Source of the DNA: Aphrophora alni
Taxonomy: Eukaryota > Arthropoda > Insecta > Hemiptera > Aphrophoridae
NCBI GenBank assembly: GCA_963513935.1
Contig: OY740772.1
Span: forward strand, 17,020,098 to 17,084,097
Direction of reading: 5' to 3'
DNA length: 64,000 nucleotides
In this document: positions 10,901 through 22,621 of the stretch, in pieces
Layout: every line of letters begins with the position of its first letter
Position numbering within the stretch: position 1 is the stretch's first letter
Made by a program: the position numbers and the translations under genes
The notes under the pieces: model-generated
What the model was told of the DNA's origin: nothing
Databases searched by the model: none
What the model saw: only the letters and a program-made list of their open reading frames with translations

Positions 10901-12548
10901 TGGACTTAATGGACTTCAAAGCGGGTGTATTCGCAAATACTCGACATCTATTTTTTAACAAATCAAATGACTTTCTTTATACTACGTATATGTGAAGATG
11001 TAAAAAGAAATCTTCGTATGGATTGTTGGTAGAATGTATAATATACTATTTTTTACTCTCTCACAAATATAGAAAAATGTGTTTAGGCGTTTTTGTGTTT
11101 AGTCATCCCTGCCTTTAAAAAAAAGTATTGAAACTAAATTCGTTTATTTTTTGTTTGTATTAATTTTTCAAAGGTTGGCAATCATTATTTTCCAGCAAAT
11201 ATTAAAAATAAAACAATTAACAATTTTAAAATGTTCTCAAATTTAAACTTATAATTAAGAACTTTAGTTGCATGCCCACTTTTCTTCTAGTTACAGTTAA
11301 AACATGCCTTTGCACGCGAAGATAGTTATATTTCTTATTTGCAACCATTTACGGGAAAATATGCAAACTTGAGTTGCCTCGATGTTAAACTTGAGGTCGT
11401 TTTTTTATGTGTACGAAGAATTGTTTTCAATAAACGGTTTCAACTTGCTACCGGTTATTAGTGCTGCTACACAAGAAATATTATTAACTATAGGAAATGA
11501 TGTTACTAAATATATTAAACAAAAACAAAAATAATGAATTTTATTATGGTTGACTATATGATCTTATCGAATCTTCCACATAACCTCACAATAAAATTAG
11601 ATTTTGTAAACACACTATAAAAAATACTTGTTACGTAGATAAAAATGCAACAGTAAAACCACAAATCAAATAGTAATGATGATCGATGAACATTTCATGG
11701 CCTTTAATGTCGACGGATAGCAATAGACTAACGTTTTTCCAATAAGCAAGTATTTCTTTGAACCTTATTGTACCGAATATAGACCGTAGTAGCATCTCAA
11801 TCAGCCAAAAGACTTCTCCGAAACTTGACAAATTCGTTCTGGATTCGACATTGGATATAGAAAATCAATCATGTTTGAAAGAGGTCTATTCGCGTACAGC
11901 CTGTTTTCGACAGAGGACAGGTTGCAGAGTATTTTTTTCCTTCGCTTTTAATTTCATTCTTTTCACAGCGTACAAAGAAAAGCACCGATTCGAAGAAAGA
12001 GGTGTAATCGATTCCTCGCAACCAATCGATTGTGAAGATGCATTGCATCAACTTAATCCGACACAAACTAGGTGAATGCCACAAGCCGTCAAATAAGTGT
12101 TGTCGTATTTAATTATTTTTTAATCAACCTGTGTTTAGAGCTCATTTTATATTGATTGACTTTGAATGAATGGCTTTAAATGAGTCACGTTTATAATAAG
12201 ATGAACTTTGATTATAAATTAGTTTTGTTTCTTTTTTAGATATTGAGATATCTTTAGTTTTTTTTTTTGTTGGTGGGAATTACAAATTGCACAAGAGATA
12301 TTACCATAGACAATCCTTCTGTCGACACTATCTGTGGTATTTTGTGTTTCAATAAATTATCTATGAAACAAAGGATAGAAAAATATTGCACCAACTTTCT
12401 CACGAAATAAAAAATAAAGTGTATTTTGTTTTTGTTTTTGGAGTGTTTACTTTATTTTGAAATTTGACACAAAATATCTTATCGAAATCGTTATAGGGGT
12501 TTTGGAAAAAAAACACCTTTTATAATTGATTTATTGTTTTCTTGTTGC
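10901..12548. other. No gene recognised
   Basis: Non-coding and AT-rich. Overlapping frames at 11758-12084 on both strands are about 70-105 codons long but show no domain. The strong AT-rich tracts and a GCACCAACTTTCTCAC motif near 12390 point to old repeats. Confidence 0.4.
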
Positions 12549-12750
12549 TTAAAAGAGAAAAATCTTTCGGTCGTCATAACCGTATAAAAAATAAGAAGAA
12601 AAGAACATAAAATAAAGACCCCCCCTCGAATATTTTAATAGCGTCAGGGTCAGAAAAGAACAAGAGTTTGTTAAAAGAGAACGAATAGGAAAGATGAAAG
12701 AGAGGGATCTAACCAAAGACTACACGAAAAAAGTGTAGTTCCAGCTAGGT
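12549..12750 (+). repeat. Dispersed repeat family C, copy 1
   Basis: Landmarks AAAATCTTTCGG-CGTCAT, AAGAAGAAAAGAACATA, AGGGTCAGAAAAGAACAAG, AGAGGGATCTAACC and AGTGTAG-TCCA. The same order appears at 56651-56850 (+) and inverted at 58105-58285. No coding capacity. Confidence 0.75.
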
Positions 12751-12879
12751 GTCCTCGGGATTGACAAGCCCTTACTGACCAAAGTGAGCTCCTGAGGGGT
12801 TTGGGGGTTTCGGTATTATGAGAATAAGTTCAAACTTTCAGTTTCTGAAAAAAAATAAAAAAATAAAAAAAAATGGAAA

Positions 12880-13320
12880 GAAGAAGAAAGAAAATACATT
12901 ATACATTTTTTGTCATTATTATATTTTATTTTTTATTAGTTGTATTTTTCTCAGTGTTTTTTGTTATTTCTGTTGTCTAATTTATTGCGCACTGTTTTGT
13001 TATTAAACTTTTCAAAGTAGATATTGATCAAATGTAACTTTGAACATACAAATTGTAGTTTATCCGAGTCTGAAAGAAATGAAATGAAATTGTTTTATTA
13101 TTATGTATTTTGATGTTTTAGAGAAAAACTATTAAGTTTATTATTGTGATGTATTATTATTTGATTTTGTTGTATTCTTTTGTGTTGTGTTATTTCTGAT
13201 TTAATGTGTAATGTTTTGTTATGAAGGTTTTGTAGTTTGTTCATGGCTGAAAGAAATGAAATGTAATTTATTATTATGTAATGTGATATTTTAGAGAAAA
13301 TTATTAAATTTAATACTAAA
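12880..13320 (+). repeat. Imperfect tandem duplication ending in GAAAGAAATGAAATG
   Basis: Two copies, about 170-190 bp apart, of a T-rich stretch followed by CTGAAAGAAATGAAATG, TTATTATTATGTA and TTTTAGAGAAAA (first near 13070, second near 13244). The layout resembles the 3' tail of a LINE or SINE, but no coding part is present. Confidence 0.55.
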
Positions 13321-13576
13321 TTCAATTTACACTGATTTTGGTTGACTTTATATATTTAGTGTAAAAATTTTTTTTTAAATAAATAAATAAAAAATAAAAT
13401 AATCAGAACGTCTTAATATCTCTGGTTCTAATTTTTATAAGTTAGATAGAGATATGAAAAAAGCGAAATTTCGTAGAAAAACCTCTACAATTGTGAGTCA
13501 AAAGTTAGTTGCCATATACAGAATATTTCTAAATTCATAAAATGAAATTATTTTTGGTTTTTCATATGAAGCCATT

Positions 13577-13579
<3 letters not shown>
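13321..13579. other. No gene recognised
   Basis: Short AT-rich non-coding stretch. Confidence 0.4.

Positions 13580-13621
<42 letters not shown>
13580..13621. repeat. (TA)n microsatellite
   Basis: An uninterrupted run of TA dinucleotides of about 40 bp. Confidence 0.95.
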
Positions 13622-13623
<2 letters not shown>

Positions 13624-14749
13624 GAAGAAATAAATATATTTAAATAGGTATAAACATTTATTATGCCCTCCCCTATCCAGATTGTACAGTTTGGCAGTGA
13701 GCTATGCGATTGTAGCAGTTTTAAGCACATTCTATAGCAACTCAGCAGGGATTTTTGTCGCTTTATGCTGAGTTTTCATTGGGCCGTAAAAATTGTTTTT
13801 CAAATAGTCACAGGATATAAGTAAGAATCAAGTTTTTAAAGTAAGGGTACGAACTTTCCCTTCTGGAATCCTCTATGTCGATTGAACATAGTTTTTTAAA
13901 TTTATTTAACCAAGTAGGGTGACTTTTAATAATTTTTATGTTTACCCTTCGATTGGGCTCAAAGATAAAGGTATTTTATCAATGTAACTTCAAACTACTT
14001 AAAATCTGAGAAAATAAAATTTGTTAAATAAATTTAATAAAATATTTTGTGGATTATTTGCCTTTTTTTTTTTTTAAAGAAAACAAAATATTGTCACACA
14101 AGACAAAGACTTAACAAACATATTTTATGATTTTTTGGACATGCTGTGTATGGTACCCAATTTTCGGCTCACTCTAAATAGAAGAGGTCGATTCACACGA
14201 AATTCCGTTTATTTCAAGTTTCTATGTAAATTAGAACCAATGAAAACGCAAAAAAAATACACATTTTTCGTATCTTGGGGAAACAAAATGGCATTCTTTT
14301 GGTTTATGTTTTCATTATTCGTGGCAGTAAAAATTGAATTATTAAAATAACGAAAACAAATTGCTTAACAGAGATTTTTCGAGAAACAATTTTAGCCAAA
14401 ATTAACAATATACAAAGTAAGTATTCTATGTTACTTGAATGAGTTGACCTTCAAATGATCTTGAAATTAAAAGAATCAATTTAATTTAAAAATAAAATTT
14501 CTTTCATATTTATTTATATGTATATTATTTTTCAGGTATGTGTGCTGATATAATTATTGCAGTTGGTGCAGTAAGTACTGAATATGTTTAAAATTACAGA
14601 ACACTTATTTTATATTTCGATGTTTATAAACTTACATTAGGTTTTAATTTGTTTTAAAGCTCTGTGGTAGTGAAATTAAATTTATGACTCAAAATCATTC
14701 TTTGCTTTACAGGTAATTCCGTACACGTATTTGTCAGAAATTATGTATT
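13622..14749. other. No gene recognised
   Basis: Non-coding. The 71-residue frame at 14135-14350 has no motif, and its sequence (ATGGCATTCTTTTGG) looks like dispersed-repeat material. Confidence 0.4.
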
Positions 14750-15060
14750 TTGTCTCCCTATGAGAGACTTTGTTTTTTTTATTAATAACTCACGAACACA
14801 AATTTTTTGAAAAAGATGACCACTTATACGTTTAATTTGCGGCTTAAAGGGCAACATTTATTCAAAATTGTTACAGCGGTTTAAAAAAAAATCGTACTTT
14901 GTACGTTTATTTCTTATAACAACTACCTCCAAATTATGACTAATCGAATAAATTAAAAAATCCTGAGATATGACCTAATATACCCATTTACCAAATTCAA
15001 TTAAAATCGGTCGACGCGTTTTATAGAACAAAACGCAGGCAACTAACGACATATTTCAAA
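14750..15060 (+). repeat. Dispersed repeat family F copy
   Basis: Shows AATTGTTACAGCGGTTT, TCTTATAACAACTACCTCC, then AAATTCAATTAAAATCGGTCG. This is the same landmark order as at 62.72-63.08 kb, with many mismatches. Confidence 0.55.
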
Positions 15061-15699
15061 AACCACTCTTTTGGACTCCGTCTCAAAACATCGATGTTTT
15101 GACTCGTAACGTTTTCTACATACTAAAACAGTAAAAACTGAAAAAGAAATACCCCGCCAAGTCTTCCTCTTTTCTTCGTCCTCTCAGTAACATTATGCCT
15201 CTATTCTTCCTACTGCAGTAACATACTTGAATCGTAAATCTGCATGGAATAAATAACATTGTATATGTTCAAGTGAAACAGAGCACCGTCTTAGACTTCC
15301 CGCAATGCCACTGTGCGGGGGCGAATATAGTTATCGTTTTGTGCTACTGTTTGTTGTCTGTCCTGCTTTCAAGACGACAATACTCAATTTCTGAAGCAGT
15401 TTCTAATGTAGATATTCTAGTTTTTATGACTTCCTTCCTACGCTTGAGACTATGGTCCTAACTGTAGCAGTAAATCAACGCCGTTTAGGCTTACGTAATA
15501 TATACAGGCTCATAAAAAATCCTTAATTTCATTTTTAAATGGTATGAGAAGTAAGAAATATTGTTGATTTAACTGAAAAAAATGTTTACAAACATTGAAA
15601 GTTTTATTACTAGCCGTTATAACTTTGAAATCACTGCGCGCAAGCGCAGAAAATATTGTGTAGATTCAGGGATATATATATATATATATAGATTTATGT
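15061..15699. other. No gene recognised; short (TA)n
   Basis: Non-coding. A slightly GC-richer patch at 15260-15450 carries a 62-residue frame without recognisable features. A (TA)n run lies at 15670-15690. Confidence 0.4.
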
Positions 15700-16110
15700 A
15701 TAAGACCTTTCGAGTGCCTAATGGTACGGGCGACGACCTATTGGAGGCCTGGAGTGCTTGAACTCAGGCATTCAAAAGGTCTGTTTTCATACACTAAAAC
15801 GACCTTTTGTGCCCTCTGTATAAAGCGAAAACGTCGACGAACCTTTTGAATGCCTAGAGTGCCTGGTGTGAAATGTACGGGAGACGATATTTTGAAGGCT
15901 TATATACGATCAGTTACAAATGCCACCTATTGAAGTCTTATACGATCAGTTACAAAAGTAACCTTTTAAAGGCTTTAGTTGACGCCTGTTCCTGTTAATT
16001 TCTATTTTCTGACGCCTGTTATCACCATGGTATAAGTCATCGTGTTTTAGAGACCTTTTGAAGACCTGCTATTATTTAAATAGAACCTTTTGCAGACCTT
16101 ATGCTCTCCA
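15700..16110. repeat. Degenerate repeat of AGACCTTTTGAATGCCT units
   Basis: Repeated variants of GACCTTTTGA-TGCCTAGAGTG on both strands, e.g. near 15705, 15770, 15845 and 16055, with a direct duplication of TATACGATCAGTTACAAA (15904, 15942). Related words (CCAGGCACTCAAAAGGTCTT) occur at 32570-32593, just before the Helitron at 32.6 kb. Confidence 0.5.
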
Positions 16111-16507
16111 ATAAACTTAATTTTGACATTACTTTGTCTGAAACATTATTTGAGTAAAATTTTGCGTCACATAACAATATTGTATAGTTTTAAACAAAAA
16201 AATTTGATTTAAAAATTTTCTCATATCACTTACTTTCTTTCATTAATACTATTTTTTGTCAAATACTAATGAAGTAACTATTTATTTTAAATATAACTAG
16301 AGGGTACATAATCCTCTGTTCGCGGTACAACTCCCGTTCAGCCATTCGTTGTCCTCGTTTTCATAATATAGTTAACAGAATGTTAAAATATGTTACACAT
16401 TATTAATCAGAAGACGAAAATAGTTACATTTATTTCTCCAAACAAGTAGGCTACGGTATTTATTTTTTCAAGTTTATAAATAAAACTATATTTTAACTAG
16501 TTACCGT
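16111..16507. other. No gene recognised
   Basis: AT-rich non-coding stretch. Confidence 0.4.
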
Positions 16508-16760
16508 TTTACTTTCACACTATACTATAGTATAGAGAAAGTATAGTGATCGCAAAAAAATCGATGATGAGATTTTTGTGGATATATCCGTTTTGGGACC
16601 CCCTGAGTCCAAAAAAGTGGTTTTTACAAAATGTCTGTCTGTATGGCTGTATGTAAGTATGTCTGTATGTATAAAAAGCTAGAGAGAAAAATATTCGATC
16701 GATTTCAAACAAATTTGCACCAAGCATGTCAATTAGGCATGATTTATTTTTGTTTAAATT
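16508..16760 (+). repeat. Dispersed repeat family E, copy 1
   Basis: Near-identical to 18537-18790: GAGAAAGTATAGTGATCGC, AAAAATCGATG-TGAGATTTT, GATATATCCGTTTTGGGACC, CCCTGAGTCCAAAAAAGTGG, a TGTCTGTCTGTATG run and CTATTCGATCGATTTC. High identity between the two copies suggests recent activity or conversion. A short palindrome CTATACTATAGTATAG sits at its left end. A partial relative occurs at 48541-48630. Confidence 0.85.
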
Positions 16761-17380
16761 TGTTAAATTGTTAAATTTGTTTAACAACAAAACACATATC
16801 ATAGTACTTTTCCCAGCCCTAAAATGTATGTTATACTGTACAGTCCTAATTGTAGTTATGCGATTAAGCAGAAAAGTGTCTTAAATTAATTCAGCAGCCT
16901 AAACAGTTACTTTTGGTAGTGTTTAACAACAAAACACATGTCATAGTACTTTTCCCAGCCTTAGGGCATTTATTGTCTGGGCATTGAAAGACAAGAAATT
17001 GAGATATTCGGCAAAATACACTGGGAAATCTTCACACTTAACAAATATCATAAACCACCTAACTTATAGAAAGGTTTTGAACCCGAACGGCCATAAAGAA
17101 CCACTGGGTTTTCACTAATTGGTTCTGTTAAAAGCATGCGTTAATGACATACCTATAAATATAAGTAAATATGTTTTTTTCACAATCACTCCCGAAATTA
17201 CACGCCCTTACTACATGTAAAAAAAAAAGTTTGCTAATGGCCAATCGTCACGTTTAGGGAAACAGATAATACAAATTTTCCCTAGGCCCTTTAGTGGAAC
17301 CGACCTTATTAACCTATCTTGTTATTTGTGCTTTAGATAATAGTATTAATACATACAACTGCTATATTATAAATTGCAAA
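16761..17380. repeat. Direct duplication of about 45 bp, otherwise no gene
   Basis: GTTTAACAACAAAACACAT.TCATAGTACTTTTCCCAGCC occurs at about 16780-16819 and again at about 16920-16959, roughly 140 bp apart, with one difference. The rest of the interval is non-coding. Confidence 0.75.
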
Positions 17381-19340
17381 TATACAGGATGCCCTCGAAA
17401 TCTCTGGTCCCCTTTTGAGGATTTGATCCTGGAATCGAGACAAACAAATTTCACAATATAAACATAGGTCAACGGTGCTTACTTTTTCGTCTGTCTGTCT
17501 GTATGTTTTTTCACAAAATAATTCATATCTATAGAACGGTTTCACCAATTGAGTTCAAACTAGACTTGAAGTTATACCTAATAATGATCTATTATAAATA
17601 AAATAAACGATTATATCCAATGATGTGTTTAAAAATGGCGACTGGTAAAAATGTCATACCTAACAAACTAAAAAACCTTTTATTTTGTCAAAAATTTTCA
17701 ATACATCTTTGTTGTTGCCCTTTTCAATTTCCTATCGGAAAGTGTAATTATCAAAGCAATTGGATGAAGGATAATTGTTAAGTTAAGGATTTTAACAGCA
17801 TAATATGTACACACAATATATTGTTGTGTTTACTGTGTTGGTATAAGATGCCGGGTTGAACAAACCGATTATTACACATAACTTAACTATTATCCTTCAT
17901 CCGATTGTTTTGGCGGTTACACCATCCGATACGAAATGAAAAGGGCTACAAAAATAATTTCTTGAAATTTTTTGTTAAAATGTAGGCCTACGGTTTTTGG
18001 GCAATTCAGGTTTGAAATTTTCAAACACCCTATTGTATATAATCGGTTATCTTGTTTAAATAGATCATTGTTAGATTAAACTTTGTGCAAAGTTTGAGCT
18101 CAATCAGTCATATAATTCTCTAGATAAAAATTATTTAGTGAAAAAACAAATTGGTGGCTATGGGGAAACAAAGCTTGTCCGGACCCATGTCTAATTGATT
18201 TTTTTCTCATTCTTATGTGCTGAATCATATCCTAGAATATTGCAGAGTAATTACAAAATATCCTGCATATACTTAAAAATCTTATTAAAATTATGCAAAA
18301 CATCCCAATATTGTGATTACGTACGCTGTTAATATCTTTAACTTAATTGTTATCCTTCATCCGATTCTTTTGAAGTTACAACATCCGATAGGGAATTAAA
18401 AGTGCTACAAAAAGGTGTCTTGAATTTTTTTGTTAAAATGTACTGTTTTTGGGTATATTAGGTTAGAAATTTCCAAACGGTCGCCATTACGAAACGCAAG
18501 ATTGGATATAATCCTTTATTTTACTTAAAGTTAATATTTTACTCTCTCACTATCCTACTATACTATAGAGAAAGTATAAATTTAATATAGTGATCGCAAA
18601 AAAATCGATGTTGAGATTTTTGTGGATATATCCGTTTTGGGACCCCCTGAGTCCAAAAAAGTGGTTTTTACACAAAATGTCTGTCTGTATGTCTGTATGT
18701 AGACAAAGCTAGAGAGAAAACTATTCGATCGATTTCAAAAAAATTACACCAAACATATCAATTAGGCCTGTTCAGATTCACGAAAAAGGGTTGTGACAAA
18801 TTTTGAAAAATAACCCCCTTTATGGCCAAAAAACTCCCAAAAAAATCAGTTATTATTTTTTTTAAATAAAAAACGGCTCTAACGATTTTGATAAAATTTT
18901 GCTTATTTTTAGCCCTTAACGTACCATACCATATGCGAAAATCGGCATCATTCTAAAAATTCTTGTTTAGGTAATAATAAAAATAATAATTTTATTATTC
19001 AAAACTCTCCTACTTTAATGTGCTCCTTCTCCTACATTAATACAATTAATTGTGAAGTCACAGTGAATCTGTTTAGTAATTTAAATGTGAGAAAGTATGT
19101 GCCAGTTTCTGGTACCGTTTATTTAGGTATAACTTCATGTCACGTTTGAACCGAATCGGTCAAACCATTCTCTAGATAGATATCAATTATTATTTTGTTA
19201 AAAACACATAGAACCTTCATACAGATAGACGATAAAGTAAGCACCGTATACCCATTATTATATTGCGAAATATGTTTGTCTTGATCCCAGATAACAAATC
19301 CACAAAAGGGGACCAGAGAGTTCGGGGGCATCCTGTATAT
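17381..19340. mobile_element. Fold-back (long inverted repeat) element, interrupted
   Basis: The left end TATACAGGATGCCCTCGAAA (17381) is mirrored at the right end by GGGGGCATCCTGTATA (to 19339). Left arm: 17381-17795. Its inverted matches are 17880-18145, and a split copy, 18340-18536 plus about 19100-19340. The split copy is separated by family E (18537-18790) and some 300 bp of further repeat-like sequence. Shared landmarks include CTCTGGTCCCCTTTT, AACGGTTTCACCAATTGAG, GCCCTTTTCAATTTCCTATC and TTATCCTTCATCCGAT. No transposase frame is present, so this is a non-autonomous fold-back element, with a later insertion into its right arm. Confidence 0.7.
18537..18790 (+). repeat. Dispersed repeat family E, copy 2 (inside the fold-back arm)
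   Basis: Same landmark series as 16508-16760. It sits exactly where the right arm of the 17.4-19.3 kb fold-back structure breaks, so it inserted after that structure formed. Its true right end may extend to about 19090, where another GTGAGAAAGTATGTG motif occurs. Confidence 0.8.
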
Positions 19341-20463
19341 AATTATATGTAACACAATACAATATAACAATAGTCCCATGTAGGTATATAATGTTTCCAG
19401 ATTTTTCGTTGGAATTACAACTTTTTTTACTAGAACCCATTATTCTGTACTGAAGAACAAATTAATTCTTTATAAAAACATAATTTATGGAAAGATTGAT
19501 TAAGCTATGCCTAAACTCTGTCAAGGCTTGTACCAATGTACTAGGATACTTAGATAACTTTTTTTAAATTTTTTTTTTATAGGAGATGGCATAACAGTTG
19601 AACCCAGCCTATATGTATGTATTCACCTTAAAAGTAGGAGGAATTCACTAAATGAAAGTTTTAATAGTAAAATTGAGTGTTGGTGTGGAAAAGTGGGTTT
19701 TTTGAGCCCGAACGGTTCGTCGGAGAAATAACCTAAATAGTAAAATATGTAGGAAATTTTATGTTCTTTCTTTTTGAGTATGCTAGAGAGGTTATTAAAG
19801 AATAGAGAAAACCCGCAAGAATGAGATTTTATACCTTTTTGCATTTTTGTCAATGTTGCGTCACGAAATTTTGTAAGCAAACCTCAGATTCGGATTCAGC
19901 ACCCCAAAAACATACAGAGGGGAAAAAATAAAAACTACCCTACAACTTTCCTAGTAATCCACCAATGTAATTTGACATATGTACAATTGAACAATATACA
20001 AACACATTTTTGTTCAAATACTAAGAGACGAGCAGCTCAAAAGTTGTAGTTGCAGCTCAAAAGTTGAAATTGATAATTTCCAAAATATCAATTTAACAAT
20101 GAATTTTACGAAACAAGTGCACACTTTGTAGAGAAGTTGGAGTCCTAAACTTGTGTCCAACAAAATTAATCTATACTATAAATTAACCATTCTAGTGCGC
20201 TTAAGGCTTATTTTGCGCACTTGTTCACAACCACTCGTTAACTCTGTCGCTGGAGTTGTAGTTTAAGCTACAAAGCCGTTACATTTGCTGTTCATTAGCC
20301 CCCTATCACATCCCGCCGGAAATAAGTCGAGTTACAGTAACCCTATATTATGTTCATATTAGGTTAATACCATTCAGTTTTACTCGTTTTCAGTTACATA
20401 CGAATTTGCTTAATTATTCAAATACAGTAGATTAGGTTGTATTAAACGCTTTAATTGTTTAGC
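19341..20463. other. No gene recognised
   Basis: Non-coding AT-rich sequence with stops in all frames. A direct duplication GCAGCTCAAAAGTTG lies at 20031-20066. Reading frames of 60-85 codons on the minus strand show no domain. Confidence 0.4.
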
Positions 20464-20800
20464 ATACAGGGTGTTTTGCGAGAGTTTGGCACAACTTCAG
20501 AAGATGATAGGGGTCCACCTAAAAAAAAATCAAAATTGTTCATATGTACCTAGGGCCAAAAAAGCTTCGTTTTCCAGACATCCGCCATTTTGTTTCTTTT
20601 CCAAAATGATTTATACCTGACCAATTGAGTTTAAACTTGGCACAAAGTTTAACCTAACAATGATAGACCCTATATATACAGGGTGAGTTTCTACTGACAC
20701 CATTAACTTCGCCAGTATGTTCTACTCACTAAATGGAATAAAAAAGTTCATATGGTCCCATGCCCGATCTCAACCGTTTGGCTGTAGTCGCGTATTTTGT
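20464..20800 (+). repeat. Two ACAGGGTG-type repeat starts
   Basis: ATACAGGGTGTTTTGCGAGA at 20465 and TATACAGGGTGAGTTTCTAC at 20676 each look like the 5' ends of dispersed elements common in insect genomes. The interval includes CCGCCATTTTGTTT and CCAATTGAGTTTAAACTTG, words shared with the fold-back element at 17.4 kb. No coding sequence. Confidence 0.5.
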
Positions 20801-20893
20801 GTTTTTTCAAAATCATGCTATTTTGCCTCACTATTTGTTTGAGACATTTAGTGTTTAAGACATTCTCGCTCTTGATCAGAGGACATTTTTCGC

Positions 20894-20971
20894 ATATATA
20901 CTCTTGTTCAGAGCACAGTTACTGTCCTCTGAATATTAGGAGGACAGTGTATTCTCATCAAGAGTATATAT
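20894..20971. repeat. Short inverted repeat (hairpin)
   Basis: ATATATACTCTTG pairs with CAAGAGTATATAT at the outer ends, and ACTGTCCTC with GAGGACAGT inside, around a short AT loop. It could be a small MITE core or a chance palindrome. Sequence to either side shows no gene. Confidence 0.6.
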
Positions 20972-21322
20972 AACTTACTGTCCCCTTAACATGAGTTAAC
21001 ATAACACGGATTTTTGCAACAAATGCTGCCAACATTGTCTTGTCCCCAACATTTTCCCTTCTTCTATACTCTCATTTTTGTTATCTCCCTAAATCTCTCT
21101 CTACAATAGGCATAAAACATTTGGTTTATTTTAGTTTAAATCGATGGAAAATAAACAATTAACATCAAATTTTGTATGACGTTTTTTCTATAGACTTTTG
21201 GGTGGAAACACACGATAATATTTTAACTAGACTTTTTTCTATAGATAAAAAACAATCTAGATTTTTTAATACCATATTTAATAAATTATATAATTCATCG
21301 AACTATTAAACGCTATTACGCA
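20972..21322. other. No gene recognised
   Basis: AT-rich non-coding stretch leading into the 121-bp array. Confidence 0.4.
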
Positions 21323-22150
21323 ACTTACCCAGCGCAACATTAATATTAAGACACCGTTTGACCGATCACCATGAAAATTGGCCAATACGTGTTTTTTTTT
21401 CATGGAGAAGAATTTTACCTAATTAATATAAACATCATCATGTTACTTACCCAGTCTAACATTATTACTAAGACACCGTATGACCGATTAAAATGACAAT
21501 TAGCCCACACATGTATTATTTCATGGAGTTGGTTTTTTATCTAATTATTATAAACATCATCATGTTACTTACCCAGTCTAACATTAATACTAAGACACTG
21601 TTTGACCGATTAACATGAAAATTGGCACACACATGTATTATTTCATGGAGAAGGTTGTAATCTAATTATTATAAACATCATCATATTACTTACCCAGTCT
21701 AACATTAATACTAAGACACTGTTTGACCGATTAACATGAAAATTGACACACACATGTATTATTTCATGGAGAAGGTTTTTATCTAATTATTATAAACATC
21801 ATCATGTTACTTACCCAGTCTAACATTAATACTAAGACACTGTTTGACCGATTAACATGAAAATTGACACACACATGTATTACTTCATGGAAAAGGTTTT
21901 TATCTAATTATTATAAACAACATCATGTTACTTACTCAGTCTAACATTAATACTAAGACACTGTTTGACCAATTAACATGAAAATTGGCACACACATGTA
22001 TTATTTCATGGAGAAGGTTTTTATCTAATTATTATAAACATCATCATGTTACTTACCCAGTCTAACATTAATACTAAGACACCGTTTGACCGATTAACAT
22101 GAAAATTGGCACACACATGAATTATTTTAAGGAGAAGGTTTTTATTGAAT
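21323..22150. repeat. Tandem array, seven 121-122 bp units
   Basis: ACTTACCCAG begins units at 21323, 21445, 21567, 21688, 21809, 21930 and 22051 (one with ACTTACTCAG). Each unit continues with TCTAACATTAATACTAAGAC, ACTGTTTGACCGATTAACAT, AAAATTGGCACACACATG and ATCTAATTATTATAAACAT. Inner units are nearly identical; the first is the most diverged, as usual at array edges. It abuts a Helitron tail (22165 onward). Confidence 0.97.
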
Positions 22151-22164
22151 TACTATTGGTTTAA

Positions 22165-22180
22165 CCCGGCTTCGCCCGGG
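22165..22180 (-). mobile_element. Helitron 3'-terminal hairpin (truncated end)
   Basis: CCCGG-CTTCGC-CCGGG forms a 5-bp stem. On the minus strand it reads GGCGAAGCCGGGT, the GC hairpin that precedes a Helitron 3' end; compare the hairpin at 52.37 kb. The expected CTAG terminus is absent, so the last ~15 bp were lost or replaced by the adjacent tandem array. Confidence 0.6.
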
Positions 22181-22462
22181 ACTTCTATCATATGTTATTC
22201 ACTAATAAATGTTGAATATGATCTTGATTTCAAAGTATTCGCAAACCCGTCTGCTAGCACCTAATTTAAGAATCAATCGCAAGACCCTAAAAATGATAGT
22301 AATGAGTTAAATAAAGTATTTTTACAAAGTAGAAATTTACTCAGTAACAGTAACTTTTTTCAGATGATCCGGTGCTATAGGATTGTGTGGTAGTTGGAAT
22401 ATAAAGAGATAAACCTCAAAATATAAGAAGTAAAAGCTTTTTATTGAAAACATTCTAACTAT
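22181..22462. other. Probable Helitron 3' non-coding region
   Basis: Lies between the helicase C-terminal codons and the terminal hairpin. AT-rich with no reading frame. Confidence 0.45.
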
Positions 22463-22621
22463 TTAAAATTCTTGTTTATAAACAACATTTTTCCTTTTGT
22501 TATCTGGAGTTAAGTTATACAAATTTTTCGGATTTCCTACTCGAGATCAAGCTACGTATAATTGACCGTGAGAAAAACAGGAATCTTTGAGACTTATGCC
22601 GCAATACTTTAAAGTTTGTCC
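22463..22621 (-). pseudogene. Helitron helicase, last 53 codons, one in-frame stop
   Basis: Read on the minus strand, codons from 22621 to the TAA at 22463 give GQTLKYCGISLKDSC, then FSHGQLYVA, a stop, SRVG, and after a short gap PDNKRKNVVYK. This is the C-terminal end (motif VI region) of the Pif1-type helicase in Helitron RepHel proteins, where FSHGQLYVA is normally followed by Cys; here that codon reads TGA (22549-22547). It is too short and broken to be an ORF call. Everything upstream of GQTLK is lost or replaced by the 130-bp repeats at 22.62 kb. The downstream GC hairpin at 22165-22180 supports a Helitron tail in the same orientation. Confidence 0.85.

Noticed and set aside
10666..10995. 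109-codon frame with fairly balanced composition
   Set aside because: Its first part coincides with family F landmarks, and no domain is visible; more likely chance openness in a repeat.
21323..22150. Regular ~121-bp spacing considered as a CRISPR-like array
   Set aside because: The repeated part fills the whole unit with no variable spacers, and the context is eukaryotic; it is an ordinary tandem repeat.
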